From the NCBI GenBank assembly GCA_016081115.2, contig CM071936.1, positions 81,321,262 through 81,385,261 of the forward strand: a stretch of DNA of 64,000 nt, in the 5' to 3' direction. The position numbers were made by a program, and so were the translations under genes. Below the pieces are notes generated by a model that saw nothing but the letters and a program-made list of their open reading frames with translations, searched no databases and was not told the DNA's origin. Below, one piece after another: positions 52,087 to 64,000 of this stretch; position 1 is the first letter of the stretch; each line of letters opens with the position of its first letter. The DNA is from Rehmannia glutinosa (lineage: Eukaryota > Streptophyta > Magnoliopsida > Lamiales > Orobanchaceae).

Positions 52087-54450
52087 ATGGAAGCAAATTT
52101 GACACGCATCCCTATGTTCACAATTGAAGAATTTGATGATTGGAAAATTCGTATGCGAGGCTCATCTATCAAAGATTACATGATGAGATGTGGATAGTGA
52201 TAGAAGATGGGCCACTCTGCAGATCTTAAAGGTGAACACAATTTGTAAGAAGAGCGCGCAGAAGGAGAGGAGGATGTTGCTCCCGGACCCGGCCATGGTT
52301 GAAAAACCAAGAACCGAATGGACAAATGATGACAGAAAAAGATACAACCTGGACAATGTAGCCAAGGACATCCTTTACAAAACCTTAGACAAAGCCATGT
52401 TCAATAAAGTCAAATCATGCAAAACGGCTAAAGAAATGCAGGACAAGCTAACATTGATTTGTGAAGGCTCGAGCAAATCAAAGAAAACAAATTATCGGTG
52501 GCCGTGACGTAAATTTGAGAACTTCAAAATGATCTAAGGAGAAAACCTGGATCAACTGGATGCTCGGTTCACGAAATCACCAACGAGCTATACGCACTTG
52601 GAAAGGAATATACACGAAGGAAATGTGTATGAAGATCCTAAAAAGTCTTCGGTGAATGGGAAATGAAGGTCATGGCACTAAGACATTCCATGAACTTATC
52701 AAAGACATCCAACCATGAACTATTCTCGAACTCAAAGCCTACGAGTTTGAGCCGAGAAGAAAAAGACCGAGGAAGAGACAGGTTGTACCCGAAACATTTG
52801 CTCTAATTGTTAAAGATGGGAAGAGAGTTGAGGTCAAAGAAGCCATTGATCCGGAAGAAATAGCCACGATGGTTAAAAGATTCAACAAGTTCTTCAATAA
52901 GAACTACAAGAGAGGCAAGGGCGAATCTTCCGAAGACACTCGGCTCCTCCAAATCAAGGGAAGATAGGCCAACCAAGAGAACAAATCATCAAAAAGTGAA
53001 TATCAAAGTGGCAATCCAAGAATGGAAAGAGTCGATCAAAAGGCTGAATATCTATCTTTGGAACGTAGACAACCAGGTCACTATGCCATTGATTGTCCAT
53101 ATCCGTAGTCAACAAATATAGCAATGAAGAAGAAAGAAAGGTCTTGAGAGAAAGACGACAAGAAAAAAAAAAAAAGGCAATGTTGGCTGCAGAGATTTGA
53201 GAGATCAAGTCAAAAAAGACACGGTGATTCGAGAGCATTGAAGCCGACTACTCAAGTGACTACGAAGAAGAAGCCACGATCGTTTGATGGCCAAGGAACA
53301 AGATCAACTCCGACCAAGAAGATGAGGTACACTCTAACTCATCAAACTCGGACTCTAGTGATAGTGATTTGTGACACACACACTTCATCACCCACTCGAT
53401 CTTTATGATTCATTAGGCAAAATGATGAAAGATTTTGAACACATTAAATCCTCACACACACTATTAAATGAGGAAAACAGCCTACTCAAGAGCAAAACTC
53501 AAAGTCGACTAAGGAGCCGAGTACTCTAAGTCAAATAGCCGATGAGAATGAAAGTTCAAATTTGAAAATGCTAAGTTAATAGCAGAAATAGTTGCCATAG
53601 AAAAGAGGAGAATGACCTCAAAAATGTTATTGCCTCATTCACTAAGGCATCTAAATCATTAGATGATCTTATTATGAGTCAAAGAGAATGTGGAGAGAAA
53701 GACAGGCTTAGGATTTAACTCCTCGTGATATGTCAAACTTCGAGAGTAATTTTGGAAAAAGGATCTTCAAGCAATGAAGAGTCTAAAAAATCCAAAACTC
53801 TAAATGTTGCACACACATTCACTCCAAAGCACAATTACAAGCAAGCGGCCTTGGTTATAAAGGAAAAGGAAAATTGATTGAGTTGAGTCTTATTTGAAAG
53901 GACAAGCGAGAAGAGATTCACCGAGTTCTCAAAGCAAACTCCAAACAGAAAATACTCGTAAAGAAAAAGCGAGCTACCAAAAACCCAGAAAATCTATAAA
54001 AGAAATACATATGATGGGAATGGTAGAAAATATCCAAGCCAAGTGATTGGAATAATGTGAACTATCGGCATAGACTTATGGAATATAAGCCCAAATGGCA
54101 AAGGCCTAGAACTCAAAGAAAGGCCATTCCAAAAGTATAAGAGCTTTCATCAAAGACACATATGCACCTAGGCACTACATTCAAAGACACCACAATTATC
54201 AAAGAAGGTGATTGCAAAACACATATGCAGCATCTGAGACAAAAGAGACAATTTTGTATGAACCTAGAATCCTCAAGCAATTTGCCAAGATTAATTATGA
54301 TTATGGCAGCGATAGATGGCAACCCCTTAGAGTCAAATCATTTGGCTATAAGTTGGTTGGATCATCTTACAATTCTAACCTCTCAGGACCGCACAAGTAT
54401 GGGTACCTAAAACTTAATTTCCTTGATTGCGGGTTCAAGGAGCAGTGAGT
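52087..54450 (+). pseudogene. Copia F gag
   Basis: Starts at ATG 52087 (MEANLTRIPMFTIEE), as in A. Pieces: N-terminal Gag with EKPRTEWTNDDRKRYNLDNV and KDILYKTLDKAMFNKVKSCK (52190-52507), the helical end and basic stretch (about 52640-52960), a damaged zinc knuckle near 53060-53105 where the first Cys residues are lost, an acidic patch (about 53240-53360), a coiled coil (53420-53660) and a basic tail up to RWQPLRVKSFGYKLVGSS (54300-54380). At least eight frame changes. Particle-forming and RNA-binding protein. Confidence 0.85.
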
Positions 54451-54454
54451 GCCA

Positions 54455-55020
54455 AGGAACCTGGTATATGGATAGTGGTACATTCCCGGACATATACGAG
54501 AAACAAGAAATATTTGTCAAAATTCAAGGAAGTAAAAGGAGCAAAAGTCATATTTGGAGGAAATGAAGCTCAGGTGAAATAAGAGGCATTGGATCCATCA
54601 AGAGGAATGGATTAGAAATCACGAGATGTTGCATATGTTGAAGGACTCAACTTCAACTTGCTAAGCATCATCAACAACTCGTGACAAGGGCTATAATGTT
54701 GGATTCAACATGGGTATATGCCAAATCGAGGATCTTGAATCGAATGAAGTTGTGTTGCAAGGATGCGACAAAAGAACATGTATGTAGTAGATTGGTCAAC
54801 CGCTACACACAAAGACTGTCTATTAGCAAAAAGCACAAATTTGAATCAAGTTGGGCGTGGCACAAAAAAGCCGAGTCACCTAAATTTCAAAACGATTAAC
54901 AAGCTTGCAAGAAGTAATCTTGTGGAAGGACTTCCGGACTCGAGATACAAGAAGGAGAGTATATGTGATGCACGTAAGAAGGAAAACAAATCAAATCTTC
55001 ATTCAAAGAAAAGACATGTC
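54455..55020 (+). pseudogene. Copia F protease and pre-integrase
   Basis: GTWYMDSG-type text at about 54461-54485 gives the protease active site, but the following CSRHMT block is altered. Later protease text includes VIFGGNEA and EITRCCIC-like remains near 54550-54640. The pre-integrase region 54763-55020 has KSTNLNQVGRGTKKPSHLNF with the first His of the HHCC motif lost, and YKKESICDARKKENKS, in which the second Cys of CDAC is read as Arg. Confidence 0.8.
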
Positions 55021-55910
55021 CATCTTCAACAAGAATATTGCATCTGCTACATATGGATCTATTTGGCCAAAGTGGAACCGGCTAGCATAAGTGGAAAGAA
55101 ATACACCTTGGTGGTAGTAGATGACTACTCAAGATATACATGGACAATATTCATGTGTAAGAAGAAAGAAACTCTACGAAACTACCACAGATGATGAAGA
55201 GGATTCAAAGCGAGAAGAGCAAACCATTATCAAAATAAGATCGACAGAGGAACCGAGTTTGTCAATGGAATAATAACTCGATGATTGTATTGAAAATGGT
55301 ATTGGTCATGAACTATCTGCATGACAAGGACTCCATAGCGAGAATGGAGTTGCGAAAGAAGAACAGAACTCTCAAAGAAAGCGGCAAGGACCATGTTAGT
55401 AGGCTGGCGGGGTTACCAAAAAGATTTTTTGGGAAGCAATCAACACGACTTGCTACACTCAAAACAGATGTATGATAAGACAACGGTGACAAAGACTCCT
55501 ATGAGATTTGGACTAGAAGAAAACCAAATGTTGCATATTTTAGAATATTTGGATGTAAATGCTTCATCCACAACAATGGCAAAGATAATCTAAAGGTCTT
55601 GATGCTAAAGCCGATGAAGGTATCTTCTTGGGATACTCGGTGAAAGCAAAGCCTCTGAGTACTCAACAAAAGGACTATGGTTGCGGAAGAATCCATTCAT
55701 GTGGTATTCGATGAGCAATGTAAATGGAGAAGACATTGAAGAGTCGGTGATAAAGTGAATCATCCAACCATACGAGGAGAGTCCTATCTTTGTCAAGTCA
55801 ATTTGGAATTATAAACTCGGAAGAAGATGAGATATTTGAATCTCAAAAAGCAGTGGAAAATTTGCGGCTAAGTGACTACGAGAGAGCTGATCAAAGCAAC
55901 ACGGTTCTTT
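55020..55910 (+). pseudogene. Copia F integrase
   Basis: TLVVVDDYSRYTWTIFMCKK (55105-55165) holds the first catalytic Asp, DRGTEFVNGI (about 55241-55272) the second. The PQQNGVAERRN block with the Glu is scrambled near 55325-55370. The C-terminal module is readable in pieces (GRKPNVAYFRIFGC-like, 55510-55580). Frames change many times. Same order and neighbours as in A. Confidence 0.85.
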
Positions 55911-55929
55911 GCTAGACGATTGAATCCGG

Positions 55930-57010
55930 CCAACTTACTTCAACTTTGATGTAAGATGGCCGAGAGACCATCCACGAGAACTTGTCATTGGAGACATAAG
56001 AGAAGGTGTCAAATCAAGATCGAACTCAACAAGAAGCTATGTTCACATGCTTTATCTCGCAAATAGAGCCAGAGATGTGTTACAAGCATTGGATGACGCA
56101 CATTGAGTCAAGCTATGCAAGAAGAGCGGAATCGGTTTGAAAGAAATAAAGTATGGGAATTAGTTCAAAGACCCACACATCAAAATGTTATTGGTACTAA
56201 ATGGGTGTTGAAACAAGATGAACGAGGAAGGTTACGTGGTAAGAAACAAAGCAAGACTAGTAGCCAAAGGATATTGCCAAGAAGAAGGAATAGATTTTGA
56301 TGAAACATTTGCTCTGTAGCAAGATTGGAAGCTATAAGGATGTTTCTTGCCTATCTTGCTCACAAGAATTTCATTGTATATCGATGGATGTAAAAAGTGC
56401 ATTCCTAAATGGTCTATTGGAAGAAGAAGTGTATGTTGAACAACCTCCTCAGGATTGAGCGAGGAAGACTCTTGGAGATAAGGTATACAAACTCAAAAAG
56501 CTTTGTATGGATTGAAACAGGCACCCAGAGCATGGTATGATACCTTGTCACAATTCCTAAGCGAAAATGGATTCACAAAAGGAAAAGTAGATAGAACACT
56601 TTTTTAATTCAAGACAAAAAGAGTATCTTTGCTTGTTCAAATATATGTGGATGACATCATTTTTGGATCCACAAACAAAGAGTCTGTGTGAAAATTTTTC
56701 AAACCTCATGCAAAGTAAATTTGAAATGAGCATGATGGGAGAGCTAACATTCTTCCTTGGACTCCAAGTGAAACAATGAAGGATGGAACCTTCATAAGTC
56801 AAACAAAAATACGAGAGATTTAATGAAGAAATTTGGTATGGAGGAGAAGTCTTACGTAAAAATACCAATGAATACATCGGTCAAAATGGACATGGATGCG
56901 GATGGCAAGCACAGTAGATCAAACAAGATCTGAGCACTTATTGGATCATTGCTCATATCTCACAAAGCAGGCGGATATCACCTTTGTTGTAGGTGTATGT
57001 GCAAGATTTC
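55930..57010 (+). pseudogene. Copia F reverse transcriptase
   Basis: Linker with RWPRDHPRELVIGDI-like text (about 55955-56005), then QEERNRFERNKVWELVQRPT and NVIGTKWVLKQDE (56103-56240), GIDFDETFA (about 56288-56315), MDVKSAFLNGLLEEEVYVEQ (56385-56445), ALYGLKQAPRAWYD (about 56503-56545) and the catalytic QIYVDDIIFGSTNKE (56640-56685). MGELTFFLGLQVK follows (about 56735-56773). All core motifs survive in different frames. Confidence 0.9.
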
Positions 57011-57059
57011 AATCTGCTCCAAAAGAGAGCCATATGACAGACTAAGAGAATATTGAGAT

Positions 57060-57600
57060 ACTTGAAAGAAAGCAAGAAGTTGGCTTATGGTATCCAAAGG
57101 AAAGTGGATTCAAGCTAATTGGCTATTCGGACTCTGACTATCTTTGGATGCAGAGTTGACAGAAAAAGCACCTCGGACACATGTCAAATGCTAGGAAACA
57201 GTGATTTCTGGTTTAGCAAGCAAAATTCAATAGCCACCTCTACTGGTGAAGCAGAATACATAGGCTGCGGGCGCTATTGTGCCCAAGTCCTATGGATGAG
57301 ACAGTGAGAGACTATGAAGTTGAGGAAAAAGAAATTCCAATCATGTGTGATAACACAAGTGCAATTGCAATCACTCAAAATCTGTGTTGCACTCAAGAAC
57401 AAAGCATATCGATGTCGGATATCACTTCATAAGAGATCATGTTGAAAAGAAGGACATCATCTTGGAATATATCTCAAGCGATAACCAATTGGTGACATCT
57501 TCACAAAACCATTATGTGAGTCAAGATTTGAAGAACTCAAGCATGAGTTAGGGTTGATTGGTGGTGACACTCGGAAGAATCAAAGAAAAGAAATGGAACA
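57060..57600 (+). pseudogene. Copia F RNase H
   Basis: The piece 57119-57307 has CRVDRKSTSDTCQMLGNSDF, NSIATSTGEAEYIGCG and YCAQVLWMRQ. The following frames have IMCDNTSAIAITQN, SRTKHIDV-like, HFIRDHVEKKDIILEYIS and the end of pol FTKPLCESRFEELKHEL. Catalytic acidic residues of the DAEY and CDN blocks are present. Confidence 0.88.
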
Positions 57601-58120
57601 CAAAAAGGGAAAAAGAGCCGAACTCACAAATCAGCTAAGTAAATCAGCCGTATCGGAAAGACAACTATACCAAGTCAGCTGACAGCTGAGTCACAAAGAG
57701 GAATGTGAAAAGAAGAGCTAAACCGGTTGAGGGCAAAAGTGAATCATTTATGAGCCAAGTGACAAAAATTTGTCGTTTTGACTAAGCGGGAATGTTTTTA
57801 AGAATTACGTCAAAGCATAATTATAGCGTGTACAGGCAAAAGCGCACACCAAGCTTATGATTGGATATAAATGCTTCCGCATTAAATACGAGACATTAAA
57901 TGCTAAATCGGCGTGCAAAATCTAAGCCGTTGATTTCGATCACATTTCAAAAACCACCCGCACGTCCTTTCATAAACCATACTTAAACCATTTTCGTCCG
58001 TTTCTCTTACACACTACCAAAACTGTGTTCATTTTCTCTCTCGAAGCAAAGGCAAAAATTTTCTCAAAACCCTATCTATCTTCAAATCAATCTCTAAGTT
58101 TTCTTGGTAAAATCTGAAGG
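57601..58120 (+). promoter_or_regulatory. Copia F spacer before the extra ORF
   Basis: Non-coding stretch equal to 15124-15670 in A. It has CT-rich leader-like tracts (CGTTTCTCTTACACACTACC near 58000 and CATTTTCTCTCTCGAAGC near 58030), but the TATA-like motif seen in A is changed (ATACTTAAACC near 57980). Confidence 0.4.
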
Positions 58121-59360
58121 ATGGCACCAACCTATGATTTTGTCAAGTTAGGAAAGCAAATCCACACCGGGTCTCTTGTGGATTTCGGCGGCATGGTGAA
58201 ACAGGGGTCCGACAACACCCTAGTGATGAAAATTCTTTGAGAAATTGGAAACGCCTGGGTGAAATCGTTTCGACCTTTGGAATATCCGATGACCTATGTG
58301 GAGGAGGTCGCGAGTTCTACGTGAATCTTTGAGATTCATGATGAAGGGATAAAGTCATCTGCTCATTCACGGAAAGAAGCTCACCATCTCGCCAAGGATT
58401 TGGTGAACACGCTCACTACCAACGGAAGGAGCATCGAAATTAACGGTTGATGTAAACCTGGCCTTTGCTTGGAAGGAAATAGCCAAGCCCGACTATCTTG
58501 ATAAAATAGTTTACCACACAAACAAACAAGAGTCTTTGAAGGAGGATTATCACAAGTGTTGGACATAGTTTCCAAATGTATTGACCTCAAATTTGGCGGC
58601 TTTGACCAACAATCTGTCAAAAGCAAAGTTGATCATGATGGCGGCGATCATTGAAGAAAGGAAAATAAATGGGCTAAGTTTGTCTACAGACTATGCGAAT
58701 GTAGGGAACAAATCCTTGAGGAAGATGGCACATTTGGAGGATCCCAGGATATGGCACAGTGATTGGCCGATGGATGGAGGTGAAAGGAGTCCTCTTAGAC
58801 ATGGAAAGGCGTTCCATGTTAACAAGAGGATGTTCGAGATCAAACCTCTATGGCGCATAGAAGAGAGCCTACGCCAAGAGAGGCGACACGAGTGAGTGGG
58901 GAATCGGTGACCAAGAAGATCTGTTGTTTCCTCTCCACCAAAGAAGAAAGTTGCCCCTGCGGTGCTAAGAAAGAAGATCTGCTCTGCGTCCCAAAGAAAG
59001 AAAGTCAAACCTGCTCCGCCCCTGCAGCAGAGTCACTGCCCCTGCAGCCGTGTCTCCGCCCCGGCAGTTAGCGGTCGAGAAGGACTCTCAACTACCTTCT
59101 CGGATCGTCAAAAAGAGGAGATCGATAAGCAAGACGACCAGCTCCTCTCGAAGAAGACACAAAGACGGCCCCGCCGCCAAGACTCGAAGAAATCGTCTCT
59201 CGAACCAGAAATCCCTCCGGTACAAACTAGAAGACGAACAAGAATCATCAAGCGCTCCGAGCTTGAGAAAACAGCTGAGTCGACCACTCATTTGGAACAA
59301 ATACTTAAAGCTATTTGAAGCGATGGTAGAGAGTCCCCAGAGATGTAATTGATGAAACAA
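58121..59360 (+). pseudogene. Copia F extra ORF, N-terminal part
   Basis: Starts at ATG 58121 in the context AGGATGGCACC. MAPTYDFVKLGKQIHTGSLV matches the start of the A extra ORF. Further blocks: LEYPMTYVEEVA, HLAKDLVN and, in 58581-58895, a piece with RHGKAFHVNKRMFEIKPL matching PLQHGKPFNVNKKMFRTNLS in A. A Lys/Arg/Pro-rich basic tail follows (59050-59320). Function unknown. Confidence 0.68.
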
Positions 59361-61128
59361 CTAAGTCTCTTTGAAAGCGTCGCAGAGGCAAATGAAGAAA
59401 AGTAGTCGTAGTCCGGTGAGACCTGAGAAAGAAGGCGATAGAGCGATAGTGATGTGATGATCCTATCCCCACTTTACCTAGATATTCAAAATCGTCTGCG
59501 AGAGTGGAGGAAATGGAAATTGAGTAAATCCAGGAACAGTTCCAACGGCCCGAGTTTATAGAAGAAGAAGTGGAACTGTTGAACTTCCTTGATCGACCTC
59601 TGTGATCCCCCAAAGATCTGGATGAAGACAAGCGCACGGATATCCCGGATCTTCAAGGATAAGGAGAAGGAGCGCGGCGAGAAGAAGGCGAGGCACGTGA
59701 GAAGGCCAAAGATCGCCCTATCTCCACCCGCAGAACACACATCCTCTCCTTGATGTCTTTATCGCGGTGATGAGGATCCAGGACTCTGCTTCTTTGCGCC
59801 ACGAGAAGAGTTGCAAATGCACGACAAGCAATGCATGAATCCGAATTCTTCATGAGAAGAGCATGATGGAGGGACCAGGAGAGTCCTCGAACTCGGTGAA
59901 ATCGATCCAATGGGAGTGGTTCAAAGCAAATCGCTACCGTTGTTCGCCACCACTTCCCCAACTCACTCGGAAGAAGTAATTAAGGAGGCGGCGATGGCGG
60001 GTTAGTGGGGACCCTGTTGAGCCAACCCCTAACGAAGGTATCTTACCCACCGCCCTAACTAGCAATTTGAACACTCAGTAGAAAGCAGTAGGGAGTTTGG
60101 AGACGAGTAACCCCATTCCAAGTCACTCGGGTGAGGTGAGCCGAGGGGAAACTCCTCCGGCTGCGGCAAGGTCGGAGAATCTGCGAGATGACTCCACAAC
60201 AAATCCGGGAGGCGAAGTGGAGAAAGTACAAACAAAACGAACAACAAGTTGCCATCAACGAAGCTCGACGATTGAGGCTGTCTCGGTGGTGCCAACCGCT
60301 ACGAAGGCTTATGCTGGCTGCTGCTGCGATCGAGGCACGAGGAAGGAACAGTACGGGAGTTAACACTGCAGGCGATGAAAGTGCAATCCATGGGGTTGAG
60401 ACTCAATGGATGCCACCACGAAAGACCCTAAGACAAGCGACACTTTGTCGAAAGGGGACGTCCAGCCTCGGCTGCGATCGAGGCGCTGGAGGTAATAAAG
60501 GCCACGGGAGGTTGAGACTTCCGGGGTAAAGAAAAGTAGTAGAGAACATCCCTCCTGCTATCATTGACCCATCCGAAAAAGGAGATAAGCGCGCTTCATG
60601 ATTCCCAGGATAATCCTCGATGTAACCTTTCCGGGATCGGAAGCGACGAAGAAGCCGAGTCATCCCCCGTGACAGATCCAAAAGACTCAATTTGTGGATG
60701 TTCTAGCACGAGTAAGTCGATCTCAAGACTACTCGTCAAACTTTCAATTTTGATGATGAGCCACCAATGGAAATCTCATCATCGTCCGATGACGCTCGAT
60801 AAAGCCGAGGACTAGTCCACTCAATTGGAGAAACCAATCGAGACCAACGGTTGTTGAGACAGTGAGGCTCGGCAAAGCTCGGGTCTACTTCACAATGAGA
60901 CCCAAATTAAAAGAGTCCACTACGCGAGGCTCCCAGCGCAGCAGTTCGACTCAAAAGGAACTTCACGCGCACCTCTCATCATTGAACAAATACCGTTAGC
61001 CGTGATGATTCCTTTATAGAATCTTTCCTTTCTCTCTGGAGGTACCCGACCTCCTTGAAGAGTCGAGAACGAGCTCGCACGCTTCCCACGGACCAGCTCC
61101 TGTCATCTCGTCGGGTACCATCGTTCTA
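59361..61128 (+). pseudogene. Copia F extra ORF, middle part, heavily broken
   Basis: Corresponds to 12063-13949 in A. Recognisable fragments include VQEQFQRPEFIEEEVELLNF-like text (about 59525-59580) and a Ser/Thr/Pro/Gln-rich stretch. Many frameshifts, and the base composition is GC-shifted by repeated CG strings where A has CAG/CTG. No domain recognised. Confidence 0.55.
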
Positions 61129-62605
61129 GTGACTATGACTTTGACGCTGCGTGGCCATCACAGTGCATCGGAAGAAGCAAGTGAAGTTCGGGAGGTGTTC
61201 AAAGCATTATTATTTGAGATTGAATGGATGGAGAGGCACCAGGCCTCTATGGACATGCGATGGACAACAGAGATGCCAATCTTACTGCGACTTGAGAGGC
61301 ATAACTTGATCGGGGATCGGGAATGGTGGGCAAAGGCTGACAAACAATGCGTGTGGAACAAGTTAGATACTTGAGGACATTGTTCAACAAGCTGCTTTGG
61401 TATGGAGAGTCGAGAATGCGATGCAAAAACGAAATTGAGAGAACACATTGAGCACATGCATGAAGCTCACACTGCCGAGATAAAGCTGCTACGTGAGCAA
61501 AATAAGAGTGATCTCCAGCGTCTCTGGAAGCAAATATGGAGAGAAAATTCAGCCTTCTCATGGCTGAAATGAAGCTAATTTCAGAGAGTCCAACGCTACT
61601 CGCTCGAATTTCGTGCCGCATACTCGCGACGAGACTCGAGGAGAACTTCGACTATCGCAGGCTCGACTTCCGCTTGCTTGCAGTATGTTTCAGGCGTTCC
61701 TCTCTCCTTTGATGATGCCAAAAAGGGGGAAGAGGATACCTTAAAGAAAAAGAAGAGATCGAAGAGGATCACATTGCGAAGGGAAAGACAGTGAGGAAGT
61801 ATTGAAACAAAAGAAAGGAAAGTCTGTTGAGGGGGAAGGATCGAAAGATGTGACCTTGATGATCGCACAAACCCCCAACAAGGTCTTATCACGGTGACAT
61901 TATCGCAAACAAACTCCCATGACTCGCCACTCCAACACTCTTGCTATATCTATGGCTAAAAAGAGAAAAACAATTGAAGCGGGGATGGAGGAAGTGGAAG
62001 GAAGAATGGATGCCCGAGTTATGAACATCTTGAAACAACATGGAGGCATTCCGGTGAAGCGAGAGACACTTATGCCATCTCGGATGTCGGGACCGAGCCA
62101 CGATCGGTTGATGAATTTAAAACGCTCGCATCCGAAGGATACTTTGCAAATATGTCTATGGCTCAAGCTTGGGACTTGTCTTGGGAAAAGGGTCTCACGT
62201 TATGTGAAGAAGTTGAGCGCGAGACAGCGGTCGCTCTTGGTCACTCCGCCGGTCACTCAGTGGAAAGAAGAAGACCCAGTACAATACATGCCCGGAGGTA
62301 GAGGAAGAAGCGGTGGTGGAGGAAGAGGTTTGGACCCAGGCCTCGCCCAAAAACATGAGTACGTAGATCCGGGCAAGAAAGGAGGGATCTTTGGGGGAAG
62401 TCTTGACCAAATAGCAAATTTGCAAGTGGCTAAAAGTAATCTTGAGTATGCGAAAAGGATAGAAGAAGAAAACAAGAGACAAACTCGGCTATGGGAGGAA
62501 AGACAAGAAAGATTAAGAAGAGATGAAGCTGCCGGGAAGGCATATGAAAAGAAGAAGAAAGCGGTGACGATGAGAGAAAAAAGAAGAAGAAAGCGAAGAT
62601 CTTGA
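61129..62605 (+). pseudogene. Copia F extra ORF, C-terminal coiled coil
   Basis: Helical, charged sequence matching 10491-11730 in A. Blocks: EHMHEAHTAEIKLLREQNKS (about 61448-61510), a Lys/Glu section with a polypurine tract (61720-61735), GGMEEVEGRMDARVMNILKQ-like text (61980-62040), ARIEEENKRQTRLWEERQER (62450-62510) and a basic end at 62605. The 228-residue open frame 61919-62605 is the best-kept piece. It is probably a self-associating protein. Confidence 0.68.
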
Positions 62606-62919
62606 ACAAGATGAAAGAAGGAGACAAGAAAGGAGATGAAGTGTTCTTTGTCCACCCCCCTTCATATTTTATTATGTAAATACATACTATGTAAGTCTTT
62701 CCGCAATAAAGCTATAAATTCTCCATTTTTGTTTTGTAGACAAATATTTGCTATGATACACCTTGTAAAAACTTGATTGTGTAAAAGAACAAGAATGTTA
62801 TGATCAATAAAAGGATTGATTCTACGCATACATTCTATGTGAATACACTATCTGTATGTATCTTTGCTATTTGCATTTTTGAATGGTTTAAGTTTTGGCA
62901 TCATCAAAAATGGGGAAAT
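62606..62919 (+). mobile_element. Copia F 3' untranslated end with polypurine tract
   Basis: Non-coding. Contains AAGAATGTTATGATCAATAA, shared with C and A, and ends with the PPT AAAAATGGGGAAAT (62906-62919). The arm TGGCATCATCAAAA (62896-62909) can pair with TTTTGATGAATGCCA (62943-62957) in the LTR. Confidence 0.85.
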
Positions 62920-64000
62920 TGTTAGGAAATTTATTGTTTAGATTTTGATGAATGCCATGTAAAACTTAGAATAGGAAGTTGGCACCCCATTTTTGTTGTA
63001 AAGCGCATTGTAATAAAATAGGGCTGGTCAAGTGAGTTAAGTCGCCTATGCCCAAACATGCAAGAAGACAATGGAGACTAGAAGGAAGACTCATTGCAAG
63101 ACGGCCGAGTATGGCAAAGAAGAGTAGACGGGAACTCTCTATGAAGAAGCGGTGAGATGCGGTGAGTGGAGTATCGGTCAAGTCAACTCAAGAAAAGCCA
63201 AGTCTCAAGTTGAAGTGACGGAAGAGTCATCCGATGATTGGAAGGCGACTCTAAGTCACCTGGGGAAAGCAAGGAAATGCGGTCAAGTCGAGATAATCGA
63301 AAAAGATCCGTTGAAATCAAGAGAATTACTTAAACAAGTAATATCTCCATGATACCTTTCTCGAAGTGCTCAGTCCCAGAAGCGTGCAAAAGGAATAAAC
63401 CAATGGGAAACACTACACCGTGGACTGCAACAAGACAAGCCAACGACTGCAAGTGACTTTCAAAAATAAGCCTATCTCTTCAACGGGCAAATTTTTGAAA
63501 GATCACTATAAAAGGCTGAGAAATGACTTTGAGAAGGACAGACCAGAACCACAAACGTTCAAGAAATTATTAGAACTATAAACCTGAAATATTCTCAATC
63601 CTCAAGCCTACACTACGAAGAACATCAATCCAACACTCACCTGTGAAGGAAAGATAACTTCAATCAGTTGAAGAGGAAAATACTGAAAAATCAAGGGGTC
63701 TACATTCCACGAAGGATTGTAGAAAGGTTCAAGGTCGAACCAAGTCCTGAGCTTTTGGAGGGCTTCGTGATCAAATCCAAAGAGCTTGAGCAAGTGAGTG
63801 TAGTAGCAAAGCACTTGCCCTGTGAAGAAGGCGAGTCGTCGAGAAGCCAACCGAGTGATCAAGGCGTCTCATCGAGTCCCAAAGGATCAAGTCATTTGTG
63901 TGATCAAGACTTGTATACGGGTCATTACCACTTTGTATCTTGATCAATACCTAGTGGATTCCTCCGGGAGTTGGAGAAGAGAGGAGTAGAAGAATTACCC
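62920..64000 (+). mobile_element. 3' LTR of copia F (truncated by window end)
   Basis: Starts TGTTAGGAAATTTATTG and matches the 5' LTR through GAAGAATTACCC at the last base. TATA box TATAAAAG at 63507-63514. About 475 more bases are expected outside the window. Confidence 0.93.

Larger units (their letters stand above)
50405..64000 (+). mobile_element. Copia F: nearly complete SIRE/Maximus-like retrotransposon
   Basis: Same family and layout as copia A in the opposite orientation: 5' LTR, PBS, gag, protease, integrase, RT, RNase H, extra ORF, PPT and the first 1081 bases of the 3' LTR before the window ends. Expected total length is about 14.1 kb. It has more frame breaks than A, most where A has CAG or CTG and F has CG-containing strings or one-base losses, so its coding state cannot be judged from this sequence. 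Confidence 0.92.

Noticed and set aside
50405..64000. Integrated pararetrovirus (caulimovirus-like)
   Set aside because: Domain order is protease-integrase-RT-RNase H with LTRs, which is copia; no movement or coat protein region is seen.

Overview
ORGANISM. The window is nuclear DNA of a flowering plant, probably a eudicot. Evidence: plant-type Ty1-copia and Athila-type Ty3-gypsy LTR retrotransposons, primer binding sites matching plant initiator tRNA-Met and tRNA-Asp, hAT- and Mutator-like non-autonomous elements, and no prokaryotic features. An asterid is my guess, based only on the look of some dispersed repeats. I find no convincing host gene. This is a nested repeat block. LAYOUT. (1) 1-4113 is a partial second copy of 19.3-23.4 kb: the 5' end of a minus-strand copia element (A') plus a piece of the gypsy LTR it sits in. 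(2) 4114-6547 is the 3' end and 3' LTR of a plus-strand Athila-like gypsy (H). (3) 6548-8371 is the 3' end and 3' LTR of a plus-strand copia (C). (4) 8372-41070 is an old minus-strand copia (B) split by other elements. Gypsy G (8515-32616, minus) lies in its RNase H. Copia A (8673-22827, minus, TSD ATTGG) lies in the 3' LTR of G. A hAT-like element (30436-30807) lies in the gag of G. Copia D (33986-39930, plus) separates the pol and gag remnants of B. (5) 41071-45663 is AT-rich and holds a hAT-like element, a 1-kb Mutator-like foldback element, and a repeat with a tandem array and a tRNA-like relic. (6) 45664-49211 is a short copia (E) with gag, protease motif and integrase but no reverse transcriptase. 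(7) 49212-50404 holds a LINE-like tail and an unassigned repeat. (8) 50405-64000 is a plus-strand copia (F) of the same family as A, running off the window. HOW THE PARTS WORK. A and F have the full order LTR, PBS, gag, protease, integrase, RT, RNase H, a long extra ORF, PPT, LTR. That is the layout of SIRE/Maximus-type copia elements with an extra ORF after pol. G, E and D lack RT and other pol functions and could only move in trans. All long reading frames are broken. Many of the breaks in A, A' and F fall at CAG or CTG sites that have become CG-containing strings, which looks like a base-calling problem at methylated CHG sites, so pseudogene calls and LTR ages need care. MOST NOTABLE. The LTR of D carries eight tandem hairpins with different but complementary stems and one constant five-base loop. 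In three copia families the polypurine tract is enclosed by an inverted repeat with one arm inside the element and the other in the LTR. The extra ORF of A is preceded by a spacer that looks like a gene promoter and 5' UTR. The LTRs of H, G and D each carry a cluster of their own GC-rich palindromic word.
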